This document shows, one piece after another, positions 1 to 9,039 of a stretch of DNA of 64,000 bases (position 1 is the stretch's first letter; every line of letters begins with the position of its first letter). The stretch is from assembly GCF_036322805.1 (NCBI RefSeq), contig NZ_AP027272.1, positions 3,038,001 to 3,102,000 on the forward strand, written 5' to 3'. The position numbers and the translations under genes were made by a program. The notes under the pieces were generated by a model. It worked only from the letters and a program-made list of their open reading frames with translations, was not told where the DNA came from and made no database searches. The stretch comes from Planctobacterium marinum. GTDB taxonomy: Bacteria; Pseudomonadota; Gammaproteobacteria; Enterobacterales; Alteromonadaceae.

Positions 1-495
1 TGAGTACAACACCAGCTCTCCCCCGTCTTCATTTGTCCAGTTAGGATTCAAATATACCACCAAAGACAGGATCCGGTTTGAGTCACCTTTAAAGGCATCA
101 ACATGGCGTTTATAAAAGTCGTTTTCACCATAAATGGCGAAATGACTCTCAAAGGAAAACAACCCCAGATAAAGTCGCCGATTTAGATAAGTTTGCAATG
201 CACCAGCCCATTGCAACCACATCTGCTCCGCCGTTGTCTTACCTGATATCCAACTTATTTCATCTCTGCGCACAAAACGATTGAGATTGTGAGCATCATC
301 TCGCCCTATCCCGGCCACTTCAAATGCGGCTTTTTGCATGGCACATACCTGTTCGTGTAAACAGCTGGTTAAAGGAACAGGTAACGCAAAAGGATTGATA
401 CTAAACCCCTTTGTAGTGAGTTGTTGTGCAATCTGTTCAAACAATTCTTGGTTGGCTTCGCTCGCGTTAAAGCTTATTTCAAAGGCAGCACTCAT
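1..495 (-). CDS. 2OG-Fe(II) oxygenase, SM-20/prolyl 4-hydroxylase-like (3' end outside window)
   Basis: An open frame runs leftwards from ATG 495-493 without a stop to base 1, giving the first 165 residues. The segment YKRHVDAFKGDSNR followed by a hydrophobic strand and LNPNW is typical of prolyl 4-hydroxylase-like 2OG-Fe(II) dioxygenases. H131 and D133 would be the first two iron ligands of the HxD...H facial triad. The distal His and the Arg that binds 2-oxoglutarate lie beyond the window. Such cytosolic enzymes hydroxylate protein or small-molecule substrates; the substrate here is unknown. The next gene, on the same strand, starts about 275 bp upstream. Confidence 0.8.
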   Translation of the reverse strand, partial: MSAAFEISFNASEANQELFEQIAQQLTTKGFSINPFALPVPLTSCLHEQVCAMQKAAFEVAGIGRDDAHNLNRFVRRDEISWISGKTTAEQMWLQWAGALQTYLNRRLYLGLFSFESHFAIYGENDFYKRHVDAFKGDSNRILSLVVYLNPNWTNEDGGELVLYS

Positions 496-566
496 TTGCA
501 ACTTTCCAGCACATACACAGATAAAGCGAAAACATCGCCAGAAAAAATTTTCATAGTGGTATTTGG

Positions 567-770
567 CTAGTCTTTTCGGGCGGATTTAATATAGGACTTC
601 ACCGCCTTCAGGCTAGGAAAAGGTGGATACCCTTCCGAGCTCATCTCATCATTAATGGCTAGCAAAATTTGCTTATCGCTGGCATCTGTATCTTGCATAG
701 CATCCATACAATAATCGTAAGCATCTCTGACGATTTCGACGTCGGGTTTTTCTCGTGTCATGGTCTTCAT
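567..770 (-). CDS. Small conserved-looking hypothetical protein (67 aa)
   Basis: This is a small, charged, soluble protein with no signal peptide or membrane segment. It has an acidic start (REKPDVEIVRDAY), a pair of Asp/Glu-rich helices and a lysine-rich C-terminus (KSYIKSARKD). The frame could also open at TTG 779 or ATG 761; ATG 770 is chosen because it is the first ATG, but no clear Shine-Dalgarno sequence is present. It lies upstream of the oxygenase on the same strand, about 70 bp away, so the two may be co-transcribed. I do not recognise the family and infer no function. Confidence 0.5.
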   Translation of the reverse strand: MKTMTREKPDVEIVRDAYDYCMDAMQDTDASDKQILLAINDEMSSEGYPPFPSLKAVKSYIKSARKD

Positions 771-1044
771 TTTTGACAATATATAACAAATAAAAATACC
801 TCATCAGATGCCCCCGCCTTATGACAAGATACTGATGAATTTTCGCGAAACATAGATGGAATTAGCACATTTGAAAATCAAAAATTAATTGTGGTAACGA
901 TGAAAAATTTTTGATGATGAAAACATTTGACCTCATTATTCATAGACCAGGCGAGTATTAAATGAAATCTGACTATTGTTAAGTGACTAAATATCAGGTT
1001 AACGTATGCCTGTTACACGAAATCGGGCACAATAAAATTTAACC

Positions 1045-2163
1045 ATGAAAATCGTTTTCACATTGTTATTGGTGCTTTCACTGTCTATCCCGACGTTAAC
1101 TGCAGCGAAAAGTTCCTCAGCCCAAAGTTCTCTGAAGGAACGTCTCAAAGAGGCTTTTGATTACCTGCATGTGAAACCCATCGTCGCGCTTGAAATCATC
1201 CAAAATGCCGAGGATGAACTGAGCACCGCGGACAAAGCTTTGCAATTTGATGCCTGGCATACCGGACTGTGGGCAGGCGCGTATCTGGCAGACAAACAGG
1301 TGCTGAAAACCTATAGCGAACGGATCACCAATGCTTTTAATGAGGCTCAATCACCGCAACAGCAAAGTAAAATATTAAGAGCCATCAGCGTTCGACTATG
1401 GCATCTTGGCGACTATCAAACCTCTTTTCACTTTTCCCTCTGTAGCCTGCACAAAGCAGACGATATAGAGCGTATTTATTCCAGCGTTTTATCCATGGGT
1501 TTAAACAAGCGCATTAGTGATCTGGAAGAGGCGACACAGCTCTATCTTCTGGCGCTTGAAAACACTCAAAAGTCGCCGCATAAACGCTTTGAAGCGCCAC
1601 TGAACAATAACCTTGGTGTTGTGGCATTGCAGCGAGACAAGTTTGCTGAGGCGTCATACTATTTTAGTAAGGCACTGACTATACGCGCTGAACAAAACCA
1701 TCTTTCAGGGCAACTCCTCTCAGGTTTAAATCTGATGTTAAGCAGTATGTTTTTGCAAGACTGGCTGTCATTTGAACGCTTATCAACAAGAATGGGACGC
1801 CTGCTGAAAGTGCACCCCAACGAATTATTGGAGACCTATTACCAATGGATGATGTGGGTATTTAACCAGCGCCATTTCGAAAGCTATAGTCCACAACAAA
1901 TGGCACAAAATGAGCGGCTCTTCAATAACATTGATAACGATTCATTGAAGACATCAGTAGCTAAAGCTGCCCGTTTTCTGGGATTTGTTCTGGACTACCA
2001 ACCACCCAACAAAAATGCAGATCATCGCGAGTTGATGCAAACGTTTCAGTTTTGCGACTGGCAGGAAATTGAAGCGATGAGTTTTGAAGATACCCTTGCT
2101 TTGGTAAAGCAAAAGTTAAATCAATATACACCTGACCCGGCGGACGCGACTTTACTGAACTAA
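1045..2163 (+). CDS. Secreted TPR-like hypothetical protein
   Basis: The 372-residue product begins with a signal peptide (MKIVFTLLLVLSLS, cleavage probably after TAA near residue 21), so it is exported. The mature part is all-helical. Residues about 185-220 (LGVVALQRDKFAEASYYFSKAL) match a tetratricopeptide repeat, and flanking helices suggest further degenerate repeats. TPR proteins are usually protein-binding scaffolds. It stands alone and is convergent with the next gene, only 7 bp apart, with no obvious terminator between. Function unknown. Confidence 0.65.
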   Translation: MKIVFTLLLVLSLSIPTLTAAKSSSAQSSLKERLKEAFDYLHVKPIVALEIIQNAEDELSTADKALQFDAWHTGLWAGAYLADKQVLKTYSERITNAFNEAQSPQQQSKILRAISVRLWHLGDYQTSFHFSLCSLHKADDIERIYSSVLSMGLNKRISDLEEATQLYLLALENTQKSPHKRFEAPLNNNLGVVALQRDKFAEASYYFSKALTIRAEQNHLSGQLLSGLNLMLSSMFLQDWLSFERLSTRMGRLLKVHPNELLETYYQWMMWVFNQRHFESYSPQQMAQNERLFNNIDNDSLKTSVAKAARFLGFVLDYQPPNKNADHRELMQTFQFCDWQEIEAMSFEDTLALVKQKLNQYTPDPADATLLN

Positions 2164-2170
2164 ATTTGGC

Positions 2171-3289
2171 TCAATCGTCATTTTTCACGTATACCGTTTT
2201 GAGCACAGCTTGGTAATCTTGACTGAGTAACTGTCTGTCGCCCCCAAAAGATTGCGATACCTTTGAAAAGTCTAATTTGTGCCAGTTTTCATTGAGAATG
2301 AGATCCCGAACGAGAGGCAAGTTTTGCTCACTTAACGGTGCCATCCTCAGGCGCATTTGTGTGCCCAGTTGCTCAGCAAAATCATAACCATCGTGAAAAT
2401 CACGGGTCAGCGCCAATACGATACCCGCCTCAAGAAAGTGTCCACCTACAGAGGTGACGTAACCAGATTGCCCCCAAGAGTTAATGGCACTCACAGACCA
2501 GTCAATTCCTCCTATGTGGTAATCATTGATGCCCTCATATCCACTCAATGTGTCTAATACCGCGCGTGCTATTTCGTCACTGGCACACCAGATAATTTTG
2601 GCGTCATTATAGCGATTGAATAACATACGTCCTTTTTGTAAGGCAGTTTCGTAGCGCCAGTCTGTATGCACCACTTGCTCCAACTTTGTGCCCATTTGAT
2701 TGTCGATGTAGTCTCTCAGCCCCAAATTGCGCAGGAACGAAACCGAGGAATCACGTGAGCCAGAAACCGCCACTACCGAACGCATTGTATTCACATTAGT
2801 ATTTTGGATAAGTTGCTCAGCCAACAAGTATCCCGCGTGATAATCATCGGGCATTGTATGACCAATCCAGTTTTTATAACGCTGACGAGGTAATCCAATG
2901 TCTTTTTTGTCCTTTTCCGGCACATCCACATTGCTGGCAAAAAGCTTAACGGGCGAACTTTCAAATTTTTCCACCAATTTTTGCGCTATATTGTGACGCA
3001 TTAACGCCACCACATAATCGGTGTCATTGACATTTACGGCTTCTAACGAATTCAGGTAAGCGAATCTATCTAAACTTTCGGCATGTAAAATAGTGAGCTC
3101 GATATTGAGGTTATTAGCGGCCGCTTGCATGGTTTTGTTGTAGTGCATCCAAAACCCGACAGAAGGAGGATTGGGCGATAGAAAGGTAACCCGGATAGTA
3201 TCTTTCTCTTTAGCGAAGCAAGTGGATGCCGTCGCAATAACAGCCAACAGCATTAGCAACAAGAATAAAACGGAAAACGGCTTTAGCAT
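2171..3289 (-). CDS. Periplasmic binding protein, sugar ABC/LacI-type fold
   Basis: This 372-residue protein has an N-terminal signal peptide (MLKPFSVLFLLLMLLAVIAT, cleavage near CFA). The mature part opens with IRVTFLSPNPPSVGFW, the first strand of a type I periplasmic binding fold (Peripla_BP_4, as in ribose or autoinducer-2 binding proteins). Later segments such as VVAVSGSRDSSVSFLRNLGLRDY and KIIWCASDEIARAVLD fit the hinge and second lobe. No transporter permease or ATPase gene is adjacent, so it may be a receptor for a distant sensor kinase or cyclase rather than a transport component. Start ATG 3289. Confidence 0.75.
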   Translation of the reverse strand: MLKPFSVLFLLLMLLAVIATASTCFAKEKDTIRVTFLSPNPPSVGFWMHYNKTMQAAANNLNIELTILHAESLDRFAYLNSLEAVNVNDTDYVVALMRHNIAQKLVEKFESSPVKLFASNVDVPEKDKKDIGLPRQRYKNWIGHTMPDDYHAGYLLAEQLIQNTNVNTMRSVVAVSGSRDSSVSFLRNLGLRDYIDNQMGTKLEQVVHTDWRYETALQKGRMLFNRYNDAKIIWCASDEIARAVLDTLSGYEGINDYHIGGIDWSVSAINSWGQSGYVTSVGGHFLEAGIVLALTRDFHDGYDFAEQLGTQMRLRMAPLSEQNLPLVRDLILNENWHKLDFSKVSQSFGGDRQLLSQDYQAVLKTVYVKNDD

Positions 3290-3408
3290 AAATCCATATC
3301 TGCAAATCCATTAATACAGACATGAAGTGTAGTAACAAAGGGAAATTTTGCTACTCAGCGCAAGATTTTGGCACTACTAATTCGATAAACAATTATCCGA
3401 AATTGTCA

Positions 3409-3990
3409 TCAACGACAAACATCTTCCAATAGCTGCTCAGCTAACTCGTTAAGCACCTTAACATCGTTATTGCTTTGGGCAAAAACCCGAATACCGCTCA
3501 ACCCCATCACCAGATAACTGGCTCGCTGAGAAGCATTGCGCTTGGAAGATATTTCACCATTGTCGATAGCGGTTTGCAAAATCTGCACAAAGCCCGCTTG
3601 CCAGGCAGCGATGTTTTGGCTGATCACCTGCTCAACTGCCTCGTTTAATTGCGACATTTCACTCATGGCTTTTTGTGACAAGCAAGCGCAGTGATTATCC
3701 ACAGAGGTTACATCTTGAATAGTTTTGTCCAGGTAGGCTTTTAAGCCCGCCTTTACAGATTGAGCTTGCTGAAACAACTGCTGGAATTCAACACTGCGGT
3801 CCTTGCGATACTGCTCTAAGGCGCTCACCAATAAACCTTGCTTATTTTCGAAAGCACAATAGATTGAGCCCGGATGCAGTCCGGTAGCCTTTTTAAGATC
3901 CTGCATACTAGTATTGGCAAACCCCTTGCTAGCAAACAGGGCTATGGCATTGCGTAACACCTGCTCTTTGTCAAATTCCGCACTTCTCAA
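3409..3990 (-). CDS. TetR/AcrR family regulator, divergent from old yellow enzyme
   Basis: The product (193 aa) starts at a TTG (3990-3988); no ATG lies upstream of the helix-turn-helix, and GGA about 10 nt upstream may serve the ribosome. Residues 8-55 form the TetR HTH (FDKEQVLRNAIALFASKGF, then LKKATGLHPGSIYCAFENK). The C-terminal part is the ligand or redox domain and contains a Cys-Ala-Cys pair at 101/103. In E. coli the TetR protein NemR controls the old yellow enzyme NemA and senses electrophiles through cysteine, so a similar mechanism is plausible but inferred. It faces the reductase gene across three palindromes that are probably its operators. Confidence 0.85.
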   Translation of the reverse strand: MRSAEFDKEQVLRNAIALFASKGFANTSMQDLKKATGLHPGSIYCAFENKQGLLVSALEQYRKDRSVEFQQLFQQAQSVKAGLKAYLDKTIQDVTSVDNHCACLSQKAMSEMSQLNEAVEQVISQNIAAWQAGFVQILQTAIDNGEISSKRNASQRASYLVMGLSGIRVFAQSNNDVKVLNELAEQLLEDVCR

Positions 3991-4041
3991 GGTTCAATTG
4001 TCCACTTTAGTTGGTCATAACGTTTGCGATTGTAATCTAAT

Positions 4042-4108
4042 TTGAATAATCATTCAAAAATATACTTGAATGATCATTCAAAAAACCTTATCTTGAATGG
4101 GCATTCAA
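4042..4108. promoter_or_regulatory. Three tandem 16-bp palindromes, probable TetR operators
   Basis: Three copies of TTGAATnnnCATTCAA occur at 4042-4057 (centre AAT), 4066-4081 (TTGAATGATCATTCAA, perfectly palindromic) and 4093-4108 (centre GGG). Start-to-start spacings are 24 and 27 bp. They fill the intergenic region between the divergent TetR and old yellow enzyme genes, as expected for operators controlling both. An in-frame ATG at 4097 sits inside the third palindrome, which argues against it being the reductase start. Confidence 0.85.
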
Positions 4109-4135
4109 ATTACAGCTCCAACAGAGAAAGAATTT

Positions 4136-5179
4136 ATGACTGAAAACCTATTCCAACCCTTTGCACTTAATCAAGCGATTAAATTACAGAATCGCATTGC
4201 TATGGCTCCCCTCACCCGCTGCATGGCGGATGATGAATTGGTGCCCACGCAATTATCAGTGGATTATTATGCACGCCGAGCCGATACCGGTTTGATCATC
4301 ACTGAAGCCACCATTATTCGTCCTGATGGACAGGGCTACCCCAATACACCGGGAATTTTTAGTCAGGCTCAAATTGACGGCTGGAAAAAAGTGACTGAGG
4401 CGGTGCACGCCAAAGGTGGTACTATTTTCCTCCAGCTCTGGCATTGTGGGCGTGTATCACACCCATTTTTCTACAAAGGCGAACACGTGTTAGCGCCATC
4501 GGCAGAAAAGGTAGAGGGAACTGTTCCGCGCATGCGAGAACTGGAGTATCAAGTACCCAAACCCGCCACCAAGGAAGAGATTGCACAGCTTGTAGCCGAT
4601 TATGCTACTGCGGCAAAAAATGCCATACAAGCCGGGTTTGACGGTGTAGAAATTCATGGTGCCAATGGTTATTTGTTAGATCAGTTTTTACATCATGATG
4701 CCAACAAACGCGATGATGAGTTTGGTGGTAGCCCGGAAAACATGGCGCGTTTCCCGCTGCAAGTGGTGGATGCCATTATCGAACGCATCGGTGCAGAGCG
4801 TACCGCTTTACGTGTCTCTCCCGGGGCTTATTTTAACATGCAAGGACATCAGGAAGATCGCGCTGTTTTTGAATTTTTACTGAAGGAACTCAACAAGCGC
4901 GATTTAGCCTACTTACATCTCGGTTTATTCGATGACAGCATGCAATTTGATTATCTGGATGGCTCGGCGACAGATTTTGTGCGAAAACACTACGACAAAA
5001 CGTTGATGGGTGTAGGCGGTTATAGCGCCGAAACCGGCAGTGAAGCAATCGCACAAGAGCGCTTTGATCTACTGGCAATTGGGCGACCTTTTATCGCTAA
5101 TCCCGATTACATTGCCAAAGTGAAAAGTGGCGAAAGCCTGACGGAATACAACGAAACCATGTTGGCTGAACTATACTAA
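4136..5179 (+). CDS. Old yellow enzyme family alkene reductase (NemA-like)
   Basis: This FMN-dependent, NAD(P)H-using cytosolic flavoprotein (347 aa) reduces activated C=C bonds of enals, enones, maleimides or nitro compounds. Visible hallmarks are APLTR with the FMN-tuning Thr at 27, FLQLWHCGRVSH near 98-109, and the substrate-anchoring HGANGY (H174, N177, proton donor Y179). The (beta/alpha)8 barrel ends with GVGGY and LLAIGRPFIANPD, the phosphate-binding region. ATG 4136 is preferred over ATG 4097 because it has AGAGAAAG upstream and matches the family N-terminus, while 4097 lies in an operator. It is probably repressed by the divergent TetR protein and induced by electrophiles. Confidence 0.93.
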   Translation: MTENLFQPFALNQAIKLQNRIAMAPLTRCMADDELVPTQLSVDYYARRADTGLIITEATIIRPDGQGYPNTPGIFSQAQIDGWKKVTEAVHAKGGTIFLQLWHCGRVSHPFFYKGEHVLAPSAEKVEGTVPRMRELEYQVPKPATKEEIAQLVADYATAAKNAIQAGFDGVEIHGANGYLLDQFLHHDANKRDDEFGGSPENMARFPLQVVDAIIERIGAERTALRVSPGAYFNMQGHQEDRAVFEFLLKELNKRDLAYLHLGLFDDSMQFDYLDGSATDFVRKHYDKTLMGVGGYSAETGSEAIAQERFDLLAIGRPFIANPDYIAKVKSGESLTEYNETMLAELY

Positions 5180-5201
5180 AAAATCGCATTTTTTATCGAT
5201 T

Positions 5202-5231
5202 AAAACCAGGGCAAGTTTGCCCTGGTTTTTT
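5202..5231 (+). terminator. Rho-independent terminator, CCAGGGC family
   Basis: A perfect stem AAAACCAGGGCAA / TTGCCCTGGTTTT (5202-5214 with 5217-5229) is followed by T residues, 22 bp after the reductase stop. The core at 5206-5225 belongs to the dispersed CCAGGGC-N6-GCCCTGG family. Confidence 0.9.
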
Positions 5232-5440
5232 ATAATTTTCTATTCATGCACTGTCTAAAAAAGTAGCAAAATCCAGCAATTATTGCGGGAAAAACACTCG
5301 TTATTTAGCAAAACCTCAAGAACCGGTCAAAAAAATTGAAATGCCCGGTTTCCGAACTACACTAAATCCAATGGGGATCACCCCAGCGACAACAGTTCAC
5401 AATTTTTTGTACCCAAAGCGTCATAAATAAGAGAGGCGGC

Positions 5441-7480
5441 ATGAACTACTTTGTTACCGGTTTGACCGGTTTTATTGGACAACAATTTTTAGAATCATTA
5501 AGCAAAAGAGATGGAAAGATATTTGCGCTCGTCCGACCCGGATCAGTGAAAAAAATCGAGAAACTGCGCTTTGACCATGGCCTGACAGAAGAGCAACTGG
5601 TGGCCGTTCCCGGTGATTTAGGGCAAAGTCTGTGCGGTGTTAATCCGGACGATCTCGACAGCATTGATCATTTTTATCACCTCGGTGCTATTTACGACCT
5701 CACTGCAGATCAAGAACAGCAAAAAGAGGCCAACGTTACCGGTACCCGCGAAGCCATTGCATTAGCAGAGAAGCTAGGCGTTAAGTGCTTCCACCACATA
5801 AGCTCTATTGTAGCTGCGGGCTTCTTCCCCGGTGTTTTCAAAGAAAGTATGTTCGATGAGGCGGTAGGTGTTGAGCAAAATGCTTACTTCCAGACCAAAC
5901 ACGAGTCAGAGGGCTTGGTGCGCAACGAATGTAGTGTCCCCTGGCGGATTTATCGTCCGGGAATTGTTGTTGGTAACTCTAAAACAGGCTGGATCAACAA
6001 AATCGATGGCCCCTACTACTTCTTTAACCTGATCAATAGTATCTCTGAGTTAGTGCCTCGCTGGGTGCCATTACCTGTTTATCGCGGCAACGCCACCAAC
6101 ATAGTCCCGGTAGATTTTATTGCAGATGCGCTAGATCACATCAGCCACAAGCCGGATTTAGATGGTAAGTGTTTCCACTTGACCAACCCAGAGCCCATGA
6201 CTTTTGGCAAAGTCATTAATAACTTCCTCAAGGCCGCTAAAGGCCCCACCATGAAGCTGGACATTCCCGCTGAACGATTGATGGATTTTGTGCCTGCTGG
6301 CCCACGTATGTTCTTGAAGAACAAAGCCATTGTGCAAGGTGTGAAAATGCAGGTTCTACAAAACCTGAAAATTCCCAAGGAAGTGATGCTGACCGAGCAT
6401 CTCAACACCGAATACGACTGTACTAACACCCTAAAAGCACTAGAAGACAGCGATATTAGCTGCCCGCCACTGAAAACCTACGCTCGCCGTTTGTGGAACT
6501 ATTGGGAACAAAATCTTAACCCTGAATACATGAAGCCCAACTACTTACCTGACGTAGTAGAGGGTAAAAATGTGCTTATCACGGGTGGTTCAGAAGGTAT
6601 TGGTCGCGAAGTAGCAGACAACTGTGCCAAAGCAGGAGCTAAGGTTATCCTGGTGGCCAGAACCCAGGAAAAACTGGATGTTGCGGTTGAAGAAATCAGA
6701 GCTGCCGGTGGTGATGCCGTCAGTTACTCATGTGATTTGTCCGATTTGGATGCCTTGGATGATCTGGCAGAGAAAGTGCTTAAAGATCACGGCCATGTAG
6801 ATATTCTCATCAACAATGCTGGCCGCTCGATTCGCCGCTCGTTAAAACTAACTTATGAACGCTTCCACGACTTTGAACGGGTAATGCAAATAAACTACTT
6901 CTCGGCAATTCGTCTTACCATGAACTTGTTGCCTTCAATGACGGCACGTAAATCCGGTCACGTTGTGAACATTTCCACCATTGCAGCTATGAGTTCCGGT
7001 AGCCCCAGATTCTCTTCTTATACTGCATCGAAGAGTGCACTGGATGCCTGGTCTAATACCGCCGCATTCGAATATGCGTCAGATAATATTCATTTTACCA
7101 ACGTACACATGCCATTGGTGCGCACTAAGATGATTGCCGCTACTACGCAATATCAAAGTGTTAACGTGCTAACCACGGAACAGGCGGGTAAACTGGTGAA
7201 TAGCGCCATGATTAATCGCCCAGCCGAGGTGAATACCTTAACGGGTACCATTATCAGACTATTGGGTATTTTGGCTCCTCAGCTCAATCACCTGGTATTT
7301 TCTACTCTGTACCAGCTCACTGATGATTCAGAAGCGGCCAAAGCTTCTGCTGCAGCGAAACCCGTGCCGGAAGATAAGGATGCTATCGCCGACAAAGCAA
7401 TGGACGCTCTTAACCGTCTGAAGCTGGACAAAGAGGTTCTGGAAGCCGTGGACAACCTGTTACGCGGTTATCACACTTAA
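5441..7480 (+). CDS. Alcohol-forming fatty acyl-CoA/ACP reductase (two fused SDR domains)
   Basis: The 679-residue protein fuses two Rossmann dehydrogenases. Residues 1-360 are an extended SDR with TGLTGFIG at 6-13 and Y149-x3-K153. Residues about 370-640 are a classical SDR with TGGSEGIG near 380 and YTASK (Y527, K531). Length, domain order and many segments (GPYYFF, NIVPVDF, NAGRSIRRSL) match my recollection of the Marinobacter reductase that converts acyl-CoA through the aldehyde to fatty alcohol, a wax-ester precursor. No wax ester synthase is nearby. AAGAGAGG provides a strong ribosome binding site before ATG 5441. The gene is monocistronic with its own terminator. Confidence 0.88.
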   Translation: MNYFVTGLTGFIGQQFLESLSKRDGKIFALVRPGSVKKIEKLRFDHGLTEEQLVAVPGDLGQSLCGVNPDDLDSIDHFYHLGAIYDLTADQEQQKEANVTGTREAIALAEKLGVKCFHHISSIVAAGFFPGVFKESMFDEAVGVEQNAYFQTKHESEGLVRNECSVPWRIYRPGIVVGNSKTGWINKIDGPYYFFNLINSISELVPRWVPLPVYRGNATNIVPVDFIADALDHISHKPDLDGKCFHLTNPEPMTFGKVINNFLKAAKGPTMKLDIPAERLMDFVPAGPRMFLKNKAIVQGVKMQVLQNLKIPKEVMLTEHLNTEYDCTNTLKALEDSDISCPPLKTYARRLWNYWEQNLNPEYMKPNYLPDVVEGKNVLITGGSEGIGREVADNCAKAGAKVILVARTQEKLDVAVEEIRAAGGDAVSYSCDLSDLDALDDLAEKVLKDHGHVDILINNAGRSIRRSLKLTYERFHDFERVMQINYFSAIRLTMNLLPSMTARKSGHVVNISTIAAMSSGSPRFSSYTASKSALDAWSNTAAFEYASDNIHFTNVHMPLVRTKMIAATTQYQSVNVLTTEQAGKLVNSAMINRPAEVNTLTGTIIRLLGILAPQLNHLVFSTLYQLTDDSEAAKASAAAKPVPEDKDAIADKAMDALNRLKLDKEVLEAVDNLLRGYHT

Positions 7481-7506
7481 GCATTATTCTGCTGCTCAGA
7501 AACTGC

Positions 7507-7539
7507 AAAAGGTGTTGTCGCAAGGCAACACCTTTTTTG
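7507..7539 (+). terminator. Rho-independent terminator with GNRA loop
   Basis: The stem AAAAGGTGTTGTC / GGCAACACCTTTT closes a GCAA tetraloop (7520-7523, with one G-T pair) and runs into a T tract. It follows the fatty acyl-CoA reductase stop by 26 bp. Confidence 0.9.
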
Positions 7540-7600
7540 TTTGCGTTTTCAGATGTTTAACAACCGGGGCAAAAAAAACCTAACAGTTCAACACAAAACA

Positions 7601-7657
7601 CCAGGGCTAAATTACCCTAATAATTAAAGCCAAAAAACCAGGGCTAATTAGCCCTGG
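7601..7657. repeat. CCAGGGC hairpin unit: decayed copy plus intact copy
   Basis: An intact palindrome CCAGGGCTAATTAGCCCTGG is at 7638-7657. A decayed copy, CCAGGGCTAAATTACCCTAA, is at 7601-7620, exactly 37 bp upstream with an A/T-rich 17-nt spacer. The same two-part arrangement recurs at 10098-10154. It fills most of the 302-bp gap between the reductase and LtrA genes; no gene is seen in that gap. Confidence 0.8.
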
Positions 7658-7782
7658 TATTACCAGCTCAATGGCAACAAAAAATCAGGCATGTATTCTG
7701 TGTAATTGTGCCTGCAATTAATTCTTAAATGTCATAAACACTTGCTAAACTTATTAAATTTTATATTTCGAGAAAAATAAAC

Positions 7783-9039
7783 ATGGCTTTAGATAACCAC
7801 CCTATGTGGCGTGCACCGCAACATCACATGGACGCCGAGCACGCTCACGATCACGTACACTGGGTAGAGTTGTTTTATGACCTTATTCACGTCGTGATCA
7901 TCTTTTTACTGGGGAACTATCTTAGTCACCACTTAACAGTGGAAGGTTTTTTCATATTTGCAGGACTTTTCACCGCCGTCTGGTTTGCCTGGGCAGATTC
8001 CAGTGTTTTTAACTCTTTATATGTGAGTACCGATTTTAAGCACCGGCTGATTATGTCCAGCCAAATCATTACCGCGATGGTGATGGCGGCTTCGATTCCC
8101 CATATCCACGATAAGGGCTGGATGTTCTTTGCATTGGGTTACGCAGCCAATCGAGCAATTACCGCGTTCCTGTACCACAGAACAGAGCGTTTAGGAGTGG
8201 AAGAATCCATTCTCTCCCGCAAAACCAGCCGCAATTTTGCGCTACTTGCACTGGTATTTGCCATCAGTGCATTCATCCCGGCGCCCTACAGTTATATGCT
8301 TTTTGCTGCGGGTATCGTCACCATTCAACTACAATACATGTTGCCCAAAGTGGGTTTACTGGAACTGGATCGCTTCTTGCCCCGACTAGGCCACATGTCA
8401 GAGCGTTTCGCCTTGTTAATGCTGATAGTCGTCGGTGAAGGCTTTTTCAAACTGGTGGTTACCCTCTCTGAAAAGGGTATTTATAAAACCAACTATGAAG
8501 TGCTCAGCAATTTCATGTTCGGCGGCATATCCGTGTTTGTGCTTTGCTGGATTTACTTTGATTTTGCCGGTAACGGAAAACCCAAAGACACCAAAAAATC
8601 CACACTGGTTAGTTGGTGGCTGGGACACTTAGTGTTGATGTTGTGTGCCATTATGGTGGGCGTTGCGCTTGCTGGTGAAGTTAAAGTGGGATTCTGGGAC
8701 CCCTACCCTTATAAATATGCGGTGATTGGTTGCCTGGGTTTGGCGGGCTATTTAATGGCGTTACTTTGGATCCAATACAATATCGAACATCGTGTCGCAC
8801 ATCGCTTTGCCACGGCTAAAATCAGAATGTTGGGTGTCGCATTGGCTTTAATTACCTTATTCGTTGTGCCCCACGTCCCGGCACTGGTGGGTAACCTGCT
8901 GTGGGGTAGCGCGTTGATATCACAAATTGCTATTCCTTTAACCAGAGCCTATCTGACACTGTCTAAGGAAGAAGCCACCAGCGCAGAACAAGAAGAAGCC
9001 GTTCAGGCATGCGTTACTCTGCCGCAGAATGACGACTGA
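7783..9039 (+). CDS. LtrA-like multipass membrane protein (low-temperature requirement A family)
   Basis: This 418-residue integral membrane protein has about ten hydrophobic segments. The N-terminus is His-rich (HHMDAEHAHDHVHWVELFYD), and HWVELFYDLIHVV matches the family signature V-E-L-F-x-D-L near residues 28-40. LtrA was named from a cold-sensitive Listeria mutant; the biochemical role is unresolved. The His-rich N-terminus could bind metal, which is inferred only. The 3' end overlaps the convergent K+ channel gene by 26 bp. The start at ATG 7783 lacks a strong Shine-Dalgarno sequence. Confidence 0.8.
   Translation: MALDNHPMWRAPQHHMDAEHAHDHVHWVELFYDLIHVVIIFLLGNYLSHHLTVEGFFIFAGLFTAVWFAWADSSVFNSLYVSTDFKHRLIMSSQIITAMVMAASIPHIHDKGWMFFALGYAANRAITAFLYHRTERLGVEESILSRKTSRNFALLALVFAISAFIPAPYSYMLFAAGIVTIQLQYMLPKVGLLELDRFLPRLGHMSERFALLMLIVVGEGFFKLVVTLSEKGIYKTNYEVLSNFMFGGISVFVLCWIYFDFAGNGKPKDTKKSTLVSWWLGHLVLMLCAIMVGVALAGEVKVGFWDPYPYKYAVIGCLGLAGYLMALLWIQYNIEHRVAHRFATAKIRMLGVALALITLFVVPHVPALVGNLLWGSALISQIAIPLTRAYLTLSKEEATSAEQEEAVQACVTLPQNDD

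Noticed and set aside
4097-4135. In-frame upstream ATG for the old yellow enzyme
   Set aside because: It lies inside the third palindrome, lacks a ribosome binding site and adds residues not found at the family N-terminus; ATG 4136 fits better.
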